Shown here: positions 24,675 through 33,597 of the stretch, in pieces
How positions within the stretch are numbered: the stretch's first letter is position 1
How the letters are laid out: each line of letters starts with the position of its first letter
Assembly (NCBI GenBank): GCA_963729115.1
Contig: CAVSMR010000011.1
Span: forward strand, 744,001-808,000
DNA from: Actinophytocola sp963729115
Lineage (GTDB): Bacteria > Actinomycetota > Actinomycetes > Mycobacteriales > Pseudonocardiaceae
DNA: 64,000 nt
Direction of reading: 5' to 3'
Program-made: the position numbers and the translations under genes
Notes under the pieces: generated by a model
What the model was told of the DNA's origin: nothing
Seen by the model: the letters and a program-made list of their open reading frames with translations, nothing else
The model's database searches: none

Positions 24675-25499
24675 TCAGGACACGGATTCGAGGAACTTGT
24701 CGAGCCGGGCGTTGAAGTTCGCCGGGTCGATGTAGAAACCCATGTGCGTCGGGGTCTCGGCGAACTCGGCCTTCGGCATGTGGTCGCGGACCCAGGCCTC
24801 CGCCGGGCCGACCACCGAGGTGTTGCCGTACACCAGGGTGGGAATCGAGTCACTGGTCTCCGTGGCGATAGCGCTGAAGTCCGAGCACGTGCCGTCCATC
24901 AGCATGAGCGCGGCGGCATCCGCGGGCATCCGCATCGCGGCGTCGACCATCCAGCGGACCTCGTCGTCCTCGCCCGGGGCGGTCGGGTCCTGGGCCAGCA
25001 TCAGCTTGACCATGAAGGTCCAGAAGCCACGGCGGTCGTCGATCGCCGCGCGCTGGAAGTACAGCAGCGCGTCGGGCCGCAGCGGCGACTCCGACCAGCT
25101 CTCGGTGTCCTCCGCGGGCGCCCAGCTGCGCGGCGGCTGGTCGATCACGACGACGCCGGCCACCCGGTCGGTGCCGAAGTCACGCATGTAGGCGTAGGCG
25201 TCATACGAGCCGTAGGACCAGCCGGCCAGCACCACGCGGTCCAGGTCCAGCGCCGTCAGGAACGCGTTGAGGTCCTTGCCGCGCTGGGTGAAGTTGTTGT
25301 CGCCCGTCTTGCTGGAGTCGCCCTGGCTGCGCGGGTCGTACGCGATGACGCGGTAGTCGTTCGCGAAGTGGGGCAGCTGGTGCTTGAAGAACTCGATCGA
25401 GGCCATCCAGCCCGGAATGAACACCACCGGGAGGCCTGAGCCCTCGTCCACATAGTTCAGCTCGACGCCGGTGTCCACGGTGATTCTGTGTCCGACCAT
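24675..25499 (-). CDS. Alpha/beta hydrolase
   Basis: The 274-aa protein has the oxyanion segment FIPGWM, nucleophile elbow GWSYGS, and a terminal catalytic His in TPTHMGFY. It looks like the epoxide hydrolase/haloperoxidase-like or esterase branch. ATG 25499 has AGGG upstream; the residues before it do not look like this family. It is divergent from the P450-NRPS gene and shares a 300-bp promoter region with it, so it may act on the same product or intermediate. The NRPS already has its own hydrolase domain. Confidence 0.8.
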   Translation of the reverse strand: MVGHRITVDTGVELNYVDEGSGLPVVFIPGWMASIEFFKHQLPHFANDYRVIAYDPRSQGDSSKTGDNNFTQRGKDLNAFLTALDLDRVVLAGWSYGSYDAYAYMRDFGTDRVAGVVVIDQPPRSWAPAEDTESWSESPLRPDALLYFQRAAIDDRRGFWTFMVKLMLAQDPTAPGEDDEVRWMVDAAMRMPADAAALMLMDGTCSDFSAIATETSDSIPTLVYGNTSVVGPAEAWVRDHMPKAEFAETPTHMGFYIDPANFNARLDKFLESVS

Positions 25500-25711
25500 A
25501 CCGAAATACCCTTCCCTCGTTAATTCGACGTAAATGGGATGACAACATTGATGCGCACCGTTCGAACGTGCAGGGGGACGCCCGGCGCGCGCGGGCAAGG
25601 CTAAGGCTCACCCGACGGCGTGTCGAGTAGTAACAGTGATTGGTACGAACGGCCTAATCGGATCCGCATACCGGCGCATGCACAGCGGTGACAGTTAGTT
25701 GTTGTTCGTCC

Positions 25712-25755
25712 TTGTTCACCGCATGTGACGTGGCTATACTCCGCCATCGTCACAT
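25712..25755 (+). promoter_or_regulatory. Promoter and overlapping operator of the P450-NRPS gene
   Basis: TTGTTC (25712-25717), 17 nt, TATACT (25735-25740) is a strong promoter for this genome. The -10 lies in the loop of an inverted repeat: ATGTGACGTGGC (25723-25734) against GCCA-t-CGTCACAT (25743-25755), with 8 + 4 paired bases and one bulge. Binding there would block the polymerase, so a repressor is likely. Two GTGAC words follow at 25766 and 25776. Confidence 0.6.
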
Positions 25756-25796
25756 CGCTTGTCAACGTGACACGTAGTGACCAAGGAGCGAGGGCG

Positions 25797-25841
25797 ATGA
25801 GCATTAATCGGTTGATTCAGACCGATCGGCGTGATGAATAA
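25797..25841 (+). CDS. 14-codon leader ORF coupled to the P450-NRPS gene
   Basis: ATG 25797 is preceded by AAGGAG at a good distance and encodes MSINRLIQTDRRDE, ending with TAA at 25839. The stop lies 3 bases inside the NRPS start region (ATG 25834), so ribosomes finishing the leader can restart there. The NRPS start has no ribosome site of its own. The peptide has no known relative that I recognise. Confidence 0.5.
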   Translation: MSINRLIQTDRRDE

Positions 25842-28800
25842 CAGATACCAACGCAGCCGTCATGGTATCCACAACCTGACCCGACCGGAAATAGTGGCCG
25901 ACCCGCACCGGTACATCGATTCGATTGCCGAACTCGGGCCACTCTTCTTCGATGAAGTCGGGAAAGTGTGGGTGTGCTCCGGCTATGCCGAGTCAAAGGC
26001 CGTACTGGCCGACTACCGGCGCTTTTCCTCTACACGCACACACGACGCCGGAGAGCTTCTCGAACGGGGTTTCCCCGAAGCCGCCGAGGTCGCCGGCATC
26101 ATCCGCGAGCAACTGCTGTTCACCGATCCGCCAAAGCACGACCGGGTGCGCGACCCGCTGCGTGGAGAATTCACGAATGGCGCGGTGACGGCTCGCGACG
26201 AGGCACTGCGGGAGCTGGTGGACAACGCCCTGCGGGAGTTGCCGGCACAGGGCACGTTCGACCTGGTGGCCGAATACGCGGCCACCTTTCCACCCCGCCT
26301 GGTGACCCTGTTGCTGGGTATGCCCGGCCGGGAGGCGGACGTCACCCGGTGGGCCGATGGATACGAGCGGCTCATCGGCAGCCTGTCCGCCCTGCCGCAG
26401 CTGCGGGACCGGGAAATCCTCCCCACCCTGCGCGAGGCGATGGACGCGTCCCGCGCGGAGGTGGCACGCGGGCGAGGTGGCGAGGGCAACGACCTCATCG
26501 CGACCCTGGCGGCCCGCCTGCTCGCCGACGACGAACTGTCCAGCGACAACGGTGCCCACGCCGAACACGTCATCGCCGCCAATTGCCTGGTGCTCGCGGC
26601 CGGCGGGTACCAAACGCTCACCCAGCTGATCACCACGGGCCTGCTCCGGCTCGCGGACAATCCTTCCCAACGGGAATTACTGCGCACGGATCCAGAACTC
26701 GTCGACGGCGCGATCGAGGAATTCCTGCGGATCGATGGGTCGAGCCAGTATGTCGCCCGGCGAGCCACCGAGAGTGTCGAGATCGGCGACCGGACAATAG
26801 CCGAGGGCGACACGGTACTCGTACATCTCGCGGCCGCGAACCTCGATCCCCGGGTATTCACGGAACCGAAGAGGCTGGATATCACGCGGCGCGAGGCGAA
26901 ACACCTCGGCTTCGGCCTCGGCCGGCACTACTGCGCGGGCGCCCCGCTCGCCGAGCGAATGGCACGCTGGGCGATTCTCGGCTTCCTCGACCGATTCGAC
27001 GAATACGAACTCGCGGACCGGCCGGACGCGCTCACCTGGGGCCGGCACGCGAATACCCGGTGCCCGGAGCACGCGTGGTTGCGGACCGGGCCCGCCGTGG
27101 AAACACCAGCCGCGGAAATACCGGCGGCGGCGAACGTGGCGGCGGCCGGTGCGACCACGGAACTGGATCGCCACCGCCAGGTCGAGGAATGGAACAACAC
27201 GGCGACGCCGATCCCGCCGCACAACGGCTGGCACCAGCTCGTCGAATACTGGGCCCAGCTCACCCCGCACGCCCACGCCATCGAGGACGAGCAGGGCACG
27301 CACAGTTACCGCGAGCTCGACCGGCGGGCCAACGCGCTGGCCGCGACGCTGCGCTCGTACGGCGTCCAGCCGGGTTCGATCGTCGGCGTGCTGGTGGACC
27401 GCTGCGCCGACCTCGCGGTCGCCGCGCTCGCGATCGCCAAGGCCGGTGGCGCGTTCCTGCTCGCCGACCCCGAGAGCCCGCCCGAGCGGCTGCGGGCCAT
27501 GGCCGACGAGTCCCGCGCGGAGCTGATCATCGCCTCGCCCGCCACCCGGTCCAGGCTGGACTCGATCGGCCTGCCCGCCGCCGCGCTGGTCCCCGACACC
27601 GGCCGGGAGGCCGACGCGCCGCCGAACACCGGCGCGAGCCGCGGGTGCACCGCGTACCTGGTGTTCACCAGCGGCACCACCGGGCGGCCCAAGGGCATCG
27701 CCATCGACCACGAGGCCGTCCTCAACCTGCACACCGCGCAGCGGCACGTGCTGCGCATCGCGCCCACCGACCGGATCCTGCAGTTCCTCTCCCCCAACTT
27801 CGACGGCTGCTTCTTCGAGATGCTGCTCGCCCTGTCCGCCGGCGCCACGCTCGTCTTCGCCCCGACGTCACGACTCGTGGTCGGCCGGCCCCTGTGGCGA
27901 ACCCTGCGTGAACGCCGCGTCAGCACCGTGGTGCTGACGCCGTCGGTGTGGGCGGCCCTGCCCGAAGATCCGCTGCCCGACCTCCGGATCGCCGGTGCGG
28001 CCGGGGAACGGCTGCCGGCCCCCGTCGCGGCTCGCTGGTCGGCACCCGGCCGGCGCTTCGTCAACCTGTACGGTCCGGCCGAGACCGCGGTGTGGGCGAC
28101 CTGGCACGAGGTGAGCGACCCGCTCTCGGCCCCGCCGATCGGCCGTCCCGTGGCCAACAAACGGGTGTACGTGATGGACGACGACATGCGTCCGCTCGGC
28201 ATTGGACAGTCGGGAGAGCTGTACGTCGGCGGCGTCGGCGTCGGCCGCTACCTGTCCCAGCCGCATCTGATGGAGGAGCGGTTCGCGGTCGACCCGTTCG
28301 CCGCCCGCACCGGCGCGCTGATTTACCGCACCGGCGACGTCGGCCGCCGGCTGCCCGACGGGTCACTGGAATACCTGGGCAGACGCGAGCGTCAGGTCGA
28401 GATCCGCGGCCGGCGCATCGAGCTCGAGGAGATCGAGCGGGTGCTGGAGACCGCGCCCGGCGTGCGGGAATGCGCGGTGACCGCGCACGAGGGCAGGCTG
28501 ACCGCGACGATCGTGGCGGGCGGGAACGGTGTCGACGAGGCGGAGATCCGGGAGTACCTGGCCGCCCGGCTGCACTCCGGCATGATGCCCGCCGCCGTGG
28601 TCGTCGTCGCGAACCTGCCGCGAACCGCGGTGGGCAAACGGGAACAGCCGCTGGTGTCGACCCCGGTGCCCCCCGCCTTGCCGGCATCGGCCGCCGCGGA
28701 CACCGAGGTGGTCGGCGGCGCGGCGACGCTCGCGACCTGGCGGCTGACCCGCATCTTCGCCGACTGCCTGGACATCGCGCCGCAGATGGTCAGGTCCGAC

Positions 28801-29793
28801 ACCGACTTCTTCTCCGCGGGCGGCGACTCGCTCGCGCTGTCCGAGCTGATCGCGCGCACCGAGGAGGAGTTCGGCGTCGAGCTCGACATCGACCAGCTGC
28901 TCGCGAAACCGGCGCCGGAAGCGCTCGCGTCCTCGATTCTGGGAATAGTCGACGGGAACCAGAATTTGGTGAACTCGCTGCGCGAGCACGCCCGCGCCGG
29001 CGCACCCGAGGCGTTTTCCGAGGTGAGCGACGGTGAACCGATCGGACTCGAGGTCCTGGCCGAAGGATCCGCGCATTCTGGAACGGTTCTGCTCATCCAC
29101 GGCACTATGGACAGCGCGACGGCTTTCCGTAAGGTTGCCACCAGGCTCGAGGGATGGACGGTGGTCAGCTATGACAGGCGCGGTTGGGCTGGTTCGAGAA
29201 CGCGCGCTAGCGAAGGTCTGACACTCGACGATCACGTCTCAGATCTCGTGCGTGTCCTACGTACGTTACCCAAGCCTGTGGTGGCCGGACACAGTTACGG
29301 CGGCCTCGTCGCGCTGTGCGCCGCCGCACGCCAGCCCGGCCTGGTCGACGCAGTAGTCGCCTACGAGCCACCACTGCGCTGGCTGCCATGGTGGCCGGCG
29401 GACGAGGAATGGCAGCACCTTGTGTCCGAAAAGGTACCGGACGGTCCGGCCGCCGTGGCGCGCGCCCTCATCGGCGCGGTGACCGGCCGGGCTCCCCGCG
29501 CGAAGGCCGGCGACCCCGGGCTCGCCGCGGACGGCGCCGCCGTGCTCACCGAGATGACCGACCCGGGCGTGGACGTCCCCTCGTTCGAGCCGGTCGCGCT
29601 GGAGGTCCCGCTCGTCGTCGCCGCGGGCGAGAAGTCGCTTGCCCACCACCGGGAGGTGTCGCGGCGACTCGCGGACCTGGCCCCGAACGCGACGTTCGCC
29701 GAGGTCCCCGGTGCGCGGCACATCGGTCACGTCACCCACGCCGCCCAGTTCGCGCAGCTCGTCGAGCGGGCCGCAGCGGAGGCCGGCCAGTGA
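25834..29793 (+). CDS. P450-adenylation-carrier-alpha/beta hydrolase fusion (one-protein amino-acid hydroxylating NRPS)
   Basis: This 1319-aa protein joins four domains. Residues 1-410 are a P450 with ExxR as EEFLR and heme ligand Cys367 in FGLGRHYCAG; its I-helix reads AGGYQT, with Gln260 where an acid is usual. Residues about 435-935 are an adenylation domain (YLVFTSGTTGRPKG, YGPAET, YRTGD, catalytic Lys in RTAVGK). Residues about 970-1040 are a carrier domain with GGDSL (Ser999). Residues about 1055-1319 are an alpha/beta hydrolase with GHSYGG (Ser1154) and His1296. In the vancomycin-type OxyD/BpsD/Bhp and nikkomycin NikQ/NikP1/NikP2 systems these are separate proteins that load, beta-hydroxylate and release one amino acid. 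Pocket residues by hand alignment read about D-G-F-L-R-A-L-V-W-K, matching no code I know. No MbtH protein is visible. Confidence 0.9.
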   Translation: MNNRYQRSRHGIHNLTRPEIVADPHRYIDSIAELGPLFFDEVGKVWVCSGYAESKAVLADYRRFSSTRTHDAGELLERGFPEAAEVAGIIREQLLFTDPPKHDRVRDPLRGEFTNGAVTARDEALRELVDNALRELPAQGTFDLVAEYAATFPPRLVTLLLGMPGREADVTRWADGYERLIGSLSALPQLRDREILPTLREAMDASRAEVARGRGGEGNDLIATLAARLLADDELSSDNGAHAEHVIAANCLVLAAGGYQTLTQLITTGLLRLADNPSQRELLRTDPELVDGAIEEFLRIDGSSQYVARRATESVEIGDRTIAEGDTVLVHLAAANLDPRVFTEPKRLDITRREAKHLGFGLGRHYCAGAPLAERMARWAILGFLDRFDEYELADRPDALTWGRHANTRCPEHAWLRTGPAVETPAAEIPAAANVAAAGATTELDRHRQVEEWNNTATPIPPHNGWHQLVEYWAQLTPHAHAIEDEQGTHSYRELDRRANALAATLRSYGVQPGSIVGVLVDRCADLAVAALAIAKAGGAFLLADPESPPERLRAMADESRAELIIASPATRSRLDSIGLPAAALVPDTGREADAPPNTGASRGCTAYLVFTSGTTGRPKGIAIDHEAVLNLHTAQRHVLRIAPTDRILQFLSPNFDGCFFEMLLALSAGATLVFAPTSRLVVGRPLWRTLRERRVSTVVLTPSVWAALPEDPLPDLRIAGAAGERLPAPVAARWSAPGRRFVNLYGPAETAVWATWHEVSDPLSAPPIGRPVANKRVYVMDDDMRPLGIGQSGELYVGGVGVGRYLSQPHLMEERFAVDPFAARTGALIYRTGDVGRRLPDGSLEYLGRRERQVEIRGRRIELEEIERVLETAPGVRECAVTAHEGRLTATIVAGGNGVDEAEIREYLAARLHSGMMPAAVVVVANLPRTAVGKREQPLVSTPVPPALPASAAADTEVVGGAATLATWRLTRIFADCLDIAPQMVRSDTDFFSAGGDSLALSELIARTEEEFGVELDIDQLLAKPAPEALASSILGIVDGNQNLVNSLREHARAGAPEAFSEVSDGEPIGLEVLAEGSAHSGTVLLIHGTMDSATAFRKVATRLEGWTVVSYDRRGWAGSRTRASEGLTLDDHVSDLVRVLRTLPKPVVAGHSYGGLVALCAAARQPGLVDAVVAYEPPLRWLPWWPADEEWQHLVSEKVPDGPAAVARALIGAVTGRAPRAKAGDPGLAADGAAVLTEMTDPGVDVPSFEPVALEVPLVVAAGEKSLAHHREVSRRLADLAPNATFAEVPGARHIGHVTHAAQFAQLVERAAAEAGQ

Positions 29794-29804
29794 CGCGAAC
29801 CGGC

Positions 29805-30437
29805 TCACAGCTTGCTGAGCGCCATCCGCAGTCCGAGACCGATCAGAACCGTGCCGGTGGCGCGCTCCAGGATGCGGCGGAACTTCGCCCTCGCGAAGAG
29901 CTTCCGCGCCCTGCCGACGAACACCGCCACGAGCATGAACCAGCTACCGTCCACCGCGACCTGGACGAGGCCGAGCAGCAGCGTCGTCACGAAGACGTTC
30001 GACTCGGCCGGCACGAACTGCGGGAAGAACGCGACCATGAACACCGCGACCTTCGGGTTGGACAGCTGGGTGAGGGCGCCGGTGACGCCGGACTGCCACC
30101 AGCGGCGAGACTCGGTCGCCGCCAGGTCCACCGAGCTGTCCTCGGTGATCTTGCGGGACGCCAGCCATGCCTGCACACCCAGCAGCACCAGCACCGAGGC
30201 GCCGGCGAGGCGCAGCACCGTGTACGCGGTCTCGCTCGCCGCGACCAGAGCGGCCACGCCGAGCGCGGAGGCGACGACCCAGACGTACAGACCGACCTCG
30301 ACACCCAGCACGAGCGGAACCGTGGCCCGCGCGCCGTGGACGCCGCTCTGCCTGATCACCAGAGCGGTGGTCGTCCCCGGCACCATCGCGCCAAGAGCGA
30401 CCGCGACGAGAAAAGCCGCGAACGTTGTCCAGCTCAC
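29805..30437 (-). CDS. LysE/RhtB-family amino-acid exporter
   Basis: The 210-aa protein has six hydrophobic helices and LysE-family landmarks (ALGAMVPGTTTALVIRQS near the N-terminus, GALTQLSNPKVAVFMVAFFP before helix 4). The family exports amino acids or related compounds by proton exchange. Its stop faces that of the P450-NRPS gene only 11 bp away, and export of the hydroxylated amino acid made there would be a natural role, though this is inference. A CATACT lies 9 nt before the GTG start, which would fit a leaderless transcript. Confidence 0.85.
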   Translation of the reverse strand: MSWTTFAAFLVAVALGAMVPGTTTALVIRQSGVHGARATVPLVLGVEVGLYVWVVASALGVAALVAASETAYTVLRLAGASVLVLLGVQAWLASRKITEDSSVDLAATESRRWWQSGVTGALTQLSNPKVAVFMVAFFPQFVPAESNVFVTTLLLGLVQVAVDGSWFMLVAVFVGRARKLFARAKFRRILERATGTVLIGLGLRMALSKL

Positions 30438-30513
30438 CCGCGCAGTATGGCACGAAACGGCCCCCTGGTAAGGCGGAAAAATCCTTTGCCAAGAGAAATC
30501 CGGGGGGTGACAG

Positions 30514-31194
30514 TTGCCTGTATGGAATCATGACCAGTTCGCAATACTGGACACAGCTGATCGATTCTTCCTGATGTGTTACACGCACGACGGCGACGTC
30601 ATCAAACCGCGCCTGCATCAGCGAGCAATCGATCTCGGACTGGCTGCCGCGCTGCTTGCCGAAAGCATCGACATCGGCGGGATCGACATCCACGACGGCT
30701 ATGTCCTGGCCGTGAATCCCCACGTGCGCTCTGATCAACTCGGCCGCATCATCATGCAGGACATGGTCCGGGAGGAGCCGCACGACGTGCGGACCTGGCT
30801 GGAGTATCTCGGCCAGACGTCCTGGCGCATGGTCGGCAACAGATTGCAGGCAAAAGGAGTACTGGCGCGGTCCCGCAAACGCGGTATCATGCCCGGCTCC
30901 AAGACCAGATATCAAACCGTTGACCCGGAATCTGCGCTGGTTCTCGAGGCCATCGTATTGAGCCTGTTGTCCGGTGAGTATTCCGGACAAAGCACCTCGG
31001 AGCGGGTGGACATCACCGTGGCAATGCTGGCGCAGGCGACCGGCCTGGTCGCCAGCTTGCTCTGGGATGACTACCGCCGCGTGGGGCGCGCCCAGGTCGA
31101 GCGGCTGAGCCACAGCCTTCCCTACACCCTGCAGCAGCTCGTCCGGCACACCGAAGCCGCTGTGGCCAGCGCGACAATCCATCACCGTCGATAG
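30514..31194 (+). CDS. GPP34 (GOLPH3)-like protein
   Basis: The 226-aa protein fits the actinobacterial GPP34 family, related to eukaryotic GOLPH3/Vps74: a start like LDTADRFFLMCYTH, then KPRLHQRAIDLGLAAALLAE and a mostly helical body. The eukaryotic relatives bind phosphoinositides and membrane cargo; bacterial roles are unknown. TTG 30514 is used because GGGGGGTGA precedes it at about 6 nt. It is first in a five-gene operon (gaps 20, 34, -4, -4 nt) with a permease-acetyltransferase fusion, isonitrile synthase, DUF6875-like protein and P450, so it probably has a membrane-linked job in that pathway. Confidence 0.7.
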   Translation: MPVWNHDQFAILDTADRFFLMCYTHDGDVIKPRLHQRAIDLGLAAALLAESIDIGGIDIHDGYVLAVNPHVRSDQLGRIIMQDMVREEPHDVRTWLEYLGQTSWRMVGNRLQAKGVLARSRKRGIMPGSKTRYQTVDPESALVLEAIVLSLLSGEYSGQSTSERVDITVAMLAQATGLVASLLWDDYRRVGRAQVERLSHSLPYTLQQLVRHTEAAVASATIHHRR

Positions 31195-31214
31195 CCGTTG
31201 AACAGGAGTTCCCC

Positions 31215-33563
31215 TTGCTCGAGTACAGATCGGACAAGATCTTCCGGACGCTCGCCGGCAACCGGCTCGACGTGGCCGCGATCGTCTTCATCGTCATCTC
31301 CGCCGCCGCACCGCTGACCGCCATCTCCGCCGTCGCCACCATCGCGTTCGCCGCCACGGGCGAGATCGGCCTGCCGATCGCCTATCTCGCCGTGGCCGCC
31401 ATCTTGATGGTGTTCGCCGTCGGATACGTCGCCATGTCGCGGCAGGTCGCGAATGCCGGCGCGCTCTACACCTATGTCACCAGGGGCCTGGGCCGAGTCA
31501 CCGGCGTGAGCGCGTCATTCGTCGCGGTGCTCGCCTACAGCGTATTGCCGTTATCGCTCTACGGCGGCGTCGCGGCGGTCACCTCGGGATTCCTCGAGGG
31601 ACGGCTCGGAATATCCATTCCCTGGTGGCTGATCGCCTTGCTCACCTGGGTCGTCGTCACCGCGCTCGGCGTTCTCCGGGTCGACTTCAACAGCCGCGTG
31701 CTCGCCGTTCTGCTGATCAGCGAGATCTTGGTCGTACTGCTTTTCAACCTGGTCTTCCTCGGCAACCCCGCCGACGGTTCGGTCAGCTTCGCGGCCCTTT
31801 CCCCGGGCGAACTCTTCTCACCTGGTGTCGGCACCCTGCTGGTCACCGCGTTCCTCGGCTTCCTCGGTTTCGAGGGCAGCGCCGTGTATTCCGAGGAAGC
31901 ACGCGATCCGAAGAGGACCGTCGCGCTGGCGACCTATATCGCCATCGCCGGTGTCGGCATTCTGTACTCGTTGTCCACGTGGGCGCTCACCGTTGTCGTC
32001 GGCCCGGAGAACATCGTCGAGGCGGCCGGCACGGACCAGACCGACCTGATGTTCAACGTCGGCGCCAACTACCTCGGTTCGGCGTTCATCGACATCGGCC
32101 ACGTCCTGTTCATCACGAGTATGTTCGCGGCGCTGGTCAGCTTCCACAACACCGCCTCGCGATACCTCTTCGCGCTCGGCCGCGAGCAGGTGCTGCCGGC
32201 CAAGCTCGGGCAGACGAGTGGCCGCACCGGCGCGCCCTACTACGGCTCGCTGGCCATCTCGGGCCTCGGCCTGCTCGCGATCATCCTGTTCGCGGGCGCG
32301 GGCCTCGACCCGCTCACCGACATGTTCTACATCCTCGCCCAGTACGGCTCGCTGGGCGTGCTGATGCTGCTGGCGCTCACGTCGTTCTCGGTGATCGCGT
32401 ACTTCCGCCGCACCCCGAACACGGAGACCACATGGCGGCGGGCGGTCGCACCCGCGATCGGCGGCGTGTTCCTCACCGTGGTGCTGATCCTGGTGCTGAA
32501 CCAGTTCGGCAGCCTGCTGGGCCTGCCACCCGGGCACGTGATGAACTGGCTGCTGCCCGTCTCGTTCCTCCTCGCCGCCGCACTCGGCGCCGCGTGGGGC
32601 CTGCACCTGCGGTCCAAGCGGCCGGACGTGTACCGCAACATCGGCCTCGGCGCGGAGAGCGTGGTGGACCCGCTCGTGCCCGAACCCAGCGCCGCGGAGA
32701 AGTCGTCGTGGGGCCCGCCGACCTTCTCGGGGCCGGCGACCTTCTCGGGGATCTCGCCGCTGCGCGACACCCCGCCGCCGTCGCACTCGTCGTTCCCGCA
32801 GATGTCGTTGCCACGCATGGACTCCCCGCCCTCGCCGCTGCAGGCGTCGATGCCGGGGATGGCCGGAATGCCGGGGATGCCCGCCGGTCCGCCGCCGGGC
32901 GGACCGCGGCGGCAGTACAGCCCGCCACCGAACCGTGACCGGGTCATCGAGGCGCAGCCGAGCTTCTCGATCGAGCCGCTCGCGCACCTGATGGCGGCCG
33001 CGTACTTCTCCGACTCGCTGGTGCAGTGGCTGATCCCGGACATCCAGGAACAGGGCCAGGTGTGCCTGGGCTACTTCCGCGCGATCGTCCAGCAGGCGCT
33101 CGCCACCGGCATGGTCGACGTGGTCGGGGACTACTCCGGCGCGGCGATCTGGTACCCGGTCGGCGGCAACCAGCCGATGTTCACGCCGCCGCGGCAGTCC
33201 CCGGTGATCAACCAGATCAGCGCGAACCTCTCGTGGCGGCTCGACCTCGTGCACCACGCCACCGAGCAGGCCCGCCCCGCGGAGGCGCACCACTTCCTGG
33301 CGTTCGCCGCGGTGTGGCCCGGTGCGCAGCGGCGCGGCGTGGGCTCCATGCTCATCTCGCACCGGCTGCAGAAGCTCGACGCGGCCGGCTCGCCCGCCTA
33401 CCTCGAGGCGCCGAGTGAGAGTGCGATGATCCTGTACCGCAGGCTGGGCTTCCAGCCACAGGGCAAGCCGATCACCCTGCCCAACGGTCCGAGCACCTAC
33501 CCGATGTGGCGGGCGGCCCACAAGCCCGTCACCGTCGGCAGGGAGCAGCAGCCGTCCCGGTAA
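31215..33563 (+). CDS. APC amino-acid permease fused to a GNAT acetyltransferase
   Basis: The 782-aa protein has two unrelated parts. Residues 1 to about 475 are an APC-superfamily permease with about twelve helices (SAAAPLTAISAVATIAFAATG in helix 1, FLGFEGSAVYSEEARDPKRT after helix 6). Residues about 490-590 are a Pro/Ser/Met-rich linker (MPGMAGMPGMPAG). Residues about 595-770 are a GNAT domain with the acetyl-CoA motif QRRGVGSMLI and YLEAPSESAMILYRRLGF. Import or export of an amino acid could thus be coupled to N-acylation at the membrane. TTG 31215 has CAGGAG upstream. I see no frameshift or stop in the linker, so the fusion is real in this sequence. It is followed 34 nt later by the isonitrile synthase. 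Confidence 0.85.
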   Translation: MLEYRSDKIFRTLAGNRLDVAAIVFIVISAAAPLTAISAVATIAFAATGEIGLPIAYLAVAAILMVFAVGYVAMSRQVANAGALYTYVTRGLGRVTGVSASFVAVLAYSVLPLSLYGGVAAVTSGFLEGRLGISIPWWLIALLTWVVVTALGVLRVDFNSRVLAVLLISEILVVLLFNLVFLGNPADGSVSFAALSPGELFSPGVGTLLVTAFLGFLGFEGSAVYSEEARDPKRTVALATYIAIAGVGILYSLSTWALTVVVGPENIVEAAGTDQTDLMFNVGANYLGSAFIDIGHVLFITSMFAALVSFHNTASRYLFALGREQVLPAKLGQTSGRTGAPYYGSLAISGLGLLAIILFAGAGLDPLTDMFYILAQYGSLGVLMLLALTSFSVIAYFRRTPNTETTWRRAVAPAIGGVFLTVVLILVLNQFGSLLGLPPGHVMNWLLPVSFLLAAALGAAWGLHLRSKRPDVYRNIGLGAESVVDPLVPEPSAAEKSSWGPPTFSGPATFSGISPLRDTPPPSHSSFPQMSLPRMDSPPSPLQASMPGMAGMPGMPAGPPPGGPRRQYSPPPNRDRVIEAQPSFSIEPLAHLMAAAYFSDSLVQWLIPDIQEQGQVCLGYFRAIVQQALATGMVDVVGDYSGAAIWYPVGGNQPMFTPPRQSPVINQISANLSWRLDLVHHATEQARPAEAHHFLAFAAVWPGAQRRGVGSMLISHRLQKLDAAGSPAYLEAPSESAMILYRRLGFQPQGKPITLPNGPSTYPMWRAAHKPVTVGREQQPSR

Positions 33564-33597
33564 CGCCCCCGTTCCCCCTGCACCGGAGGTAGAACCT

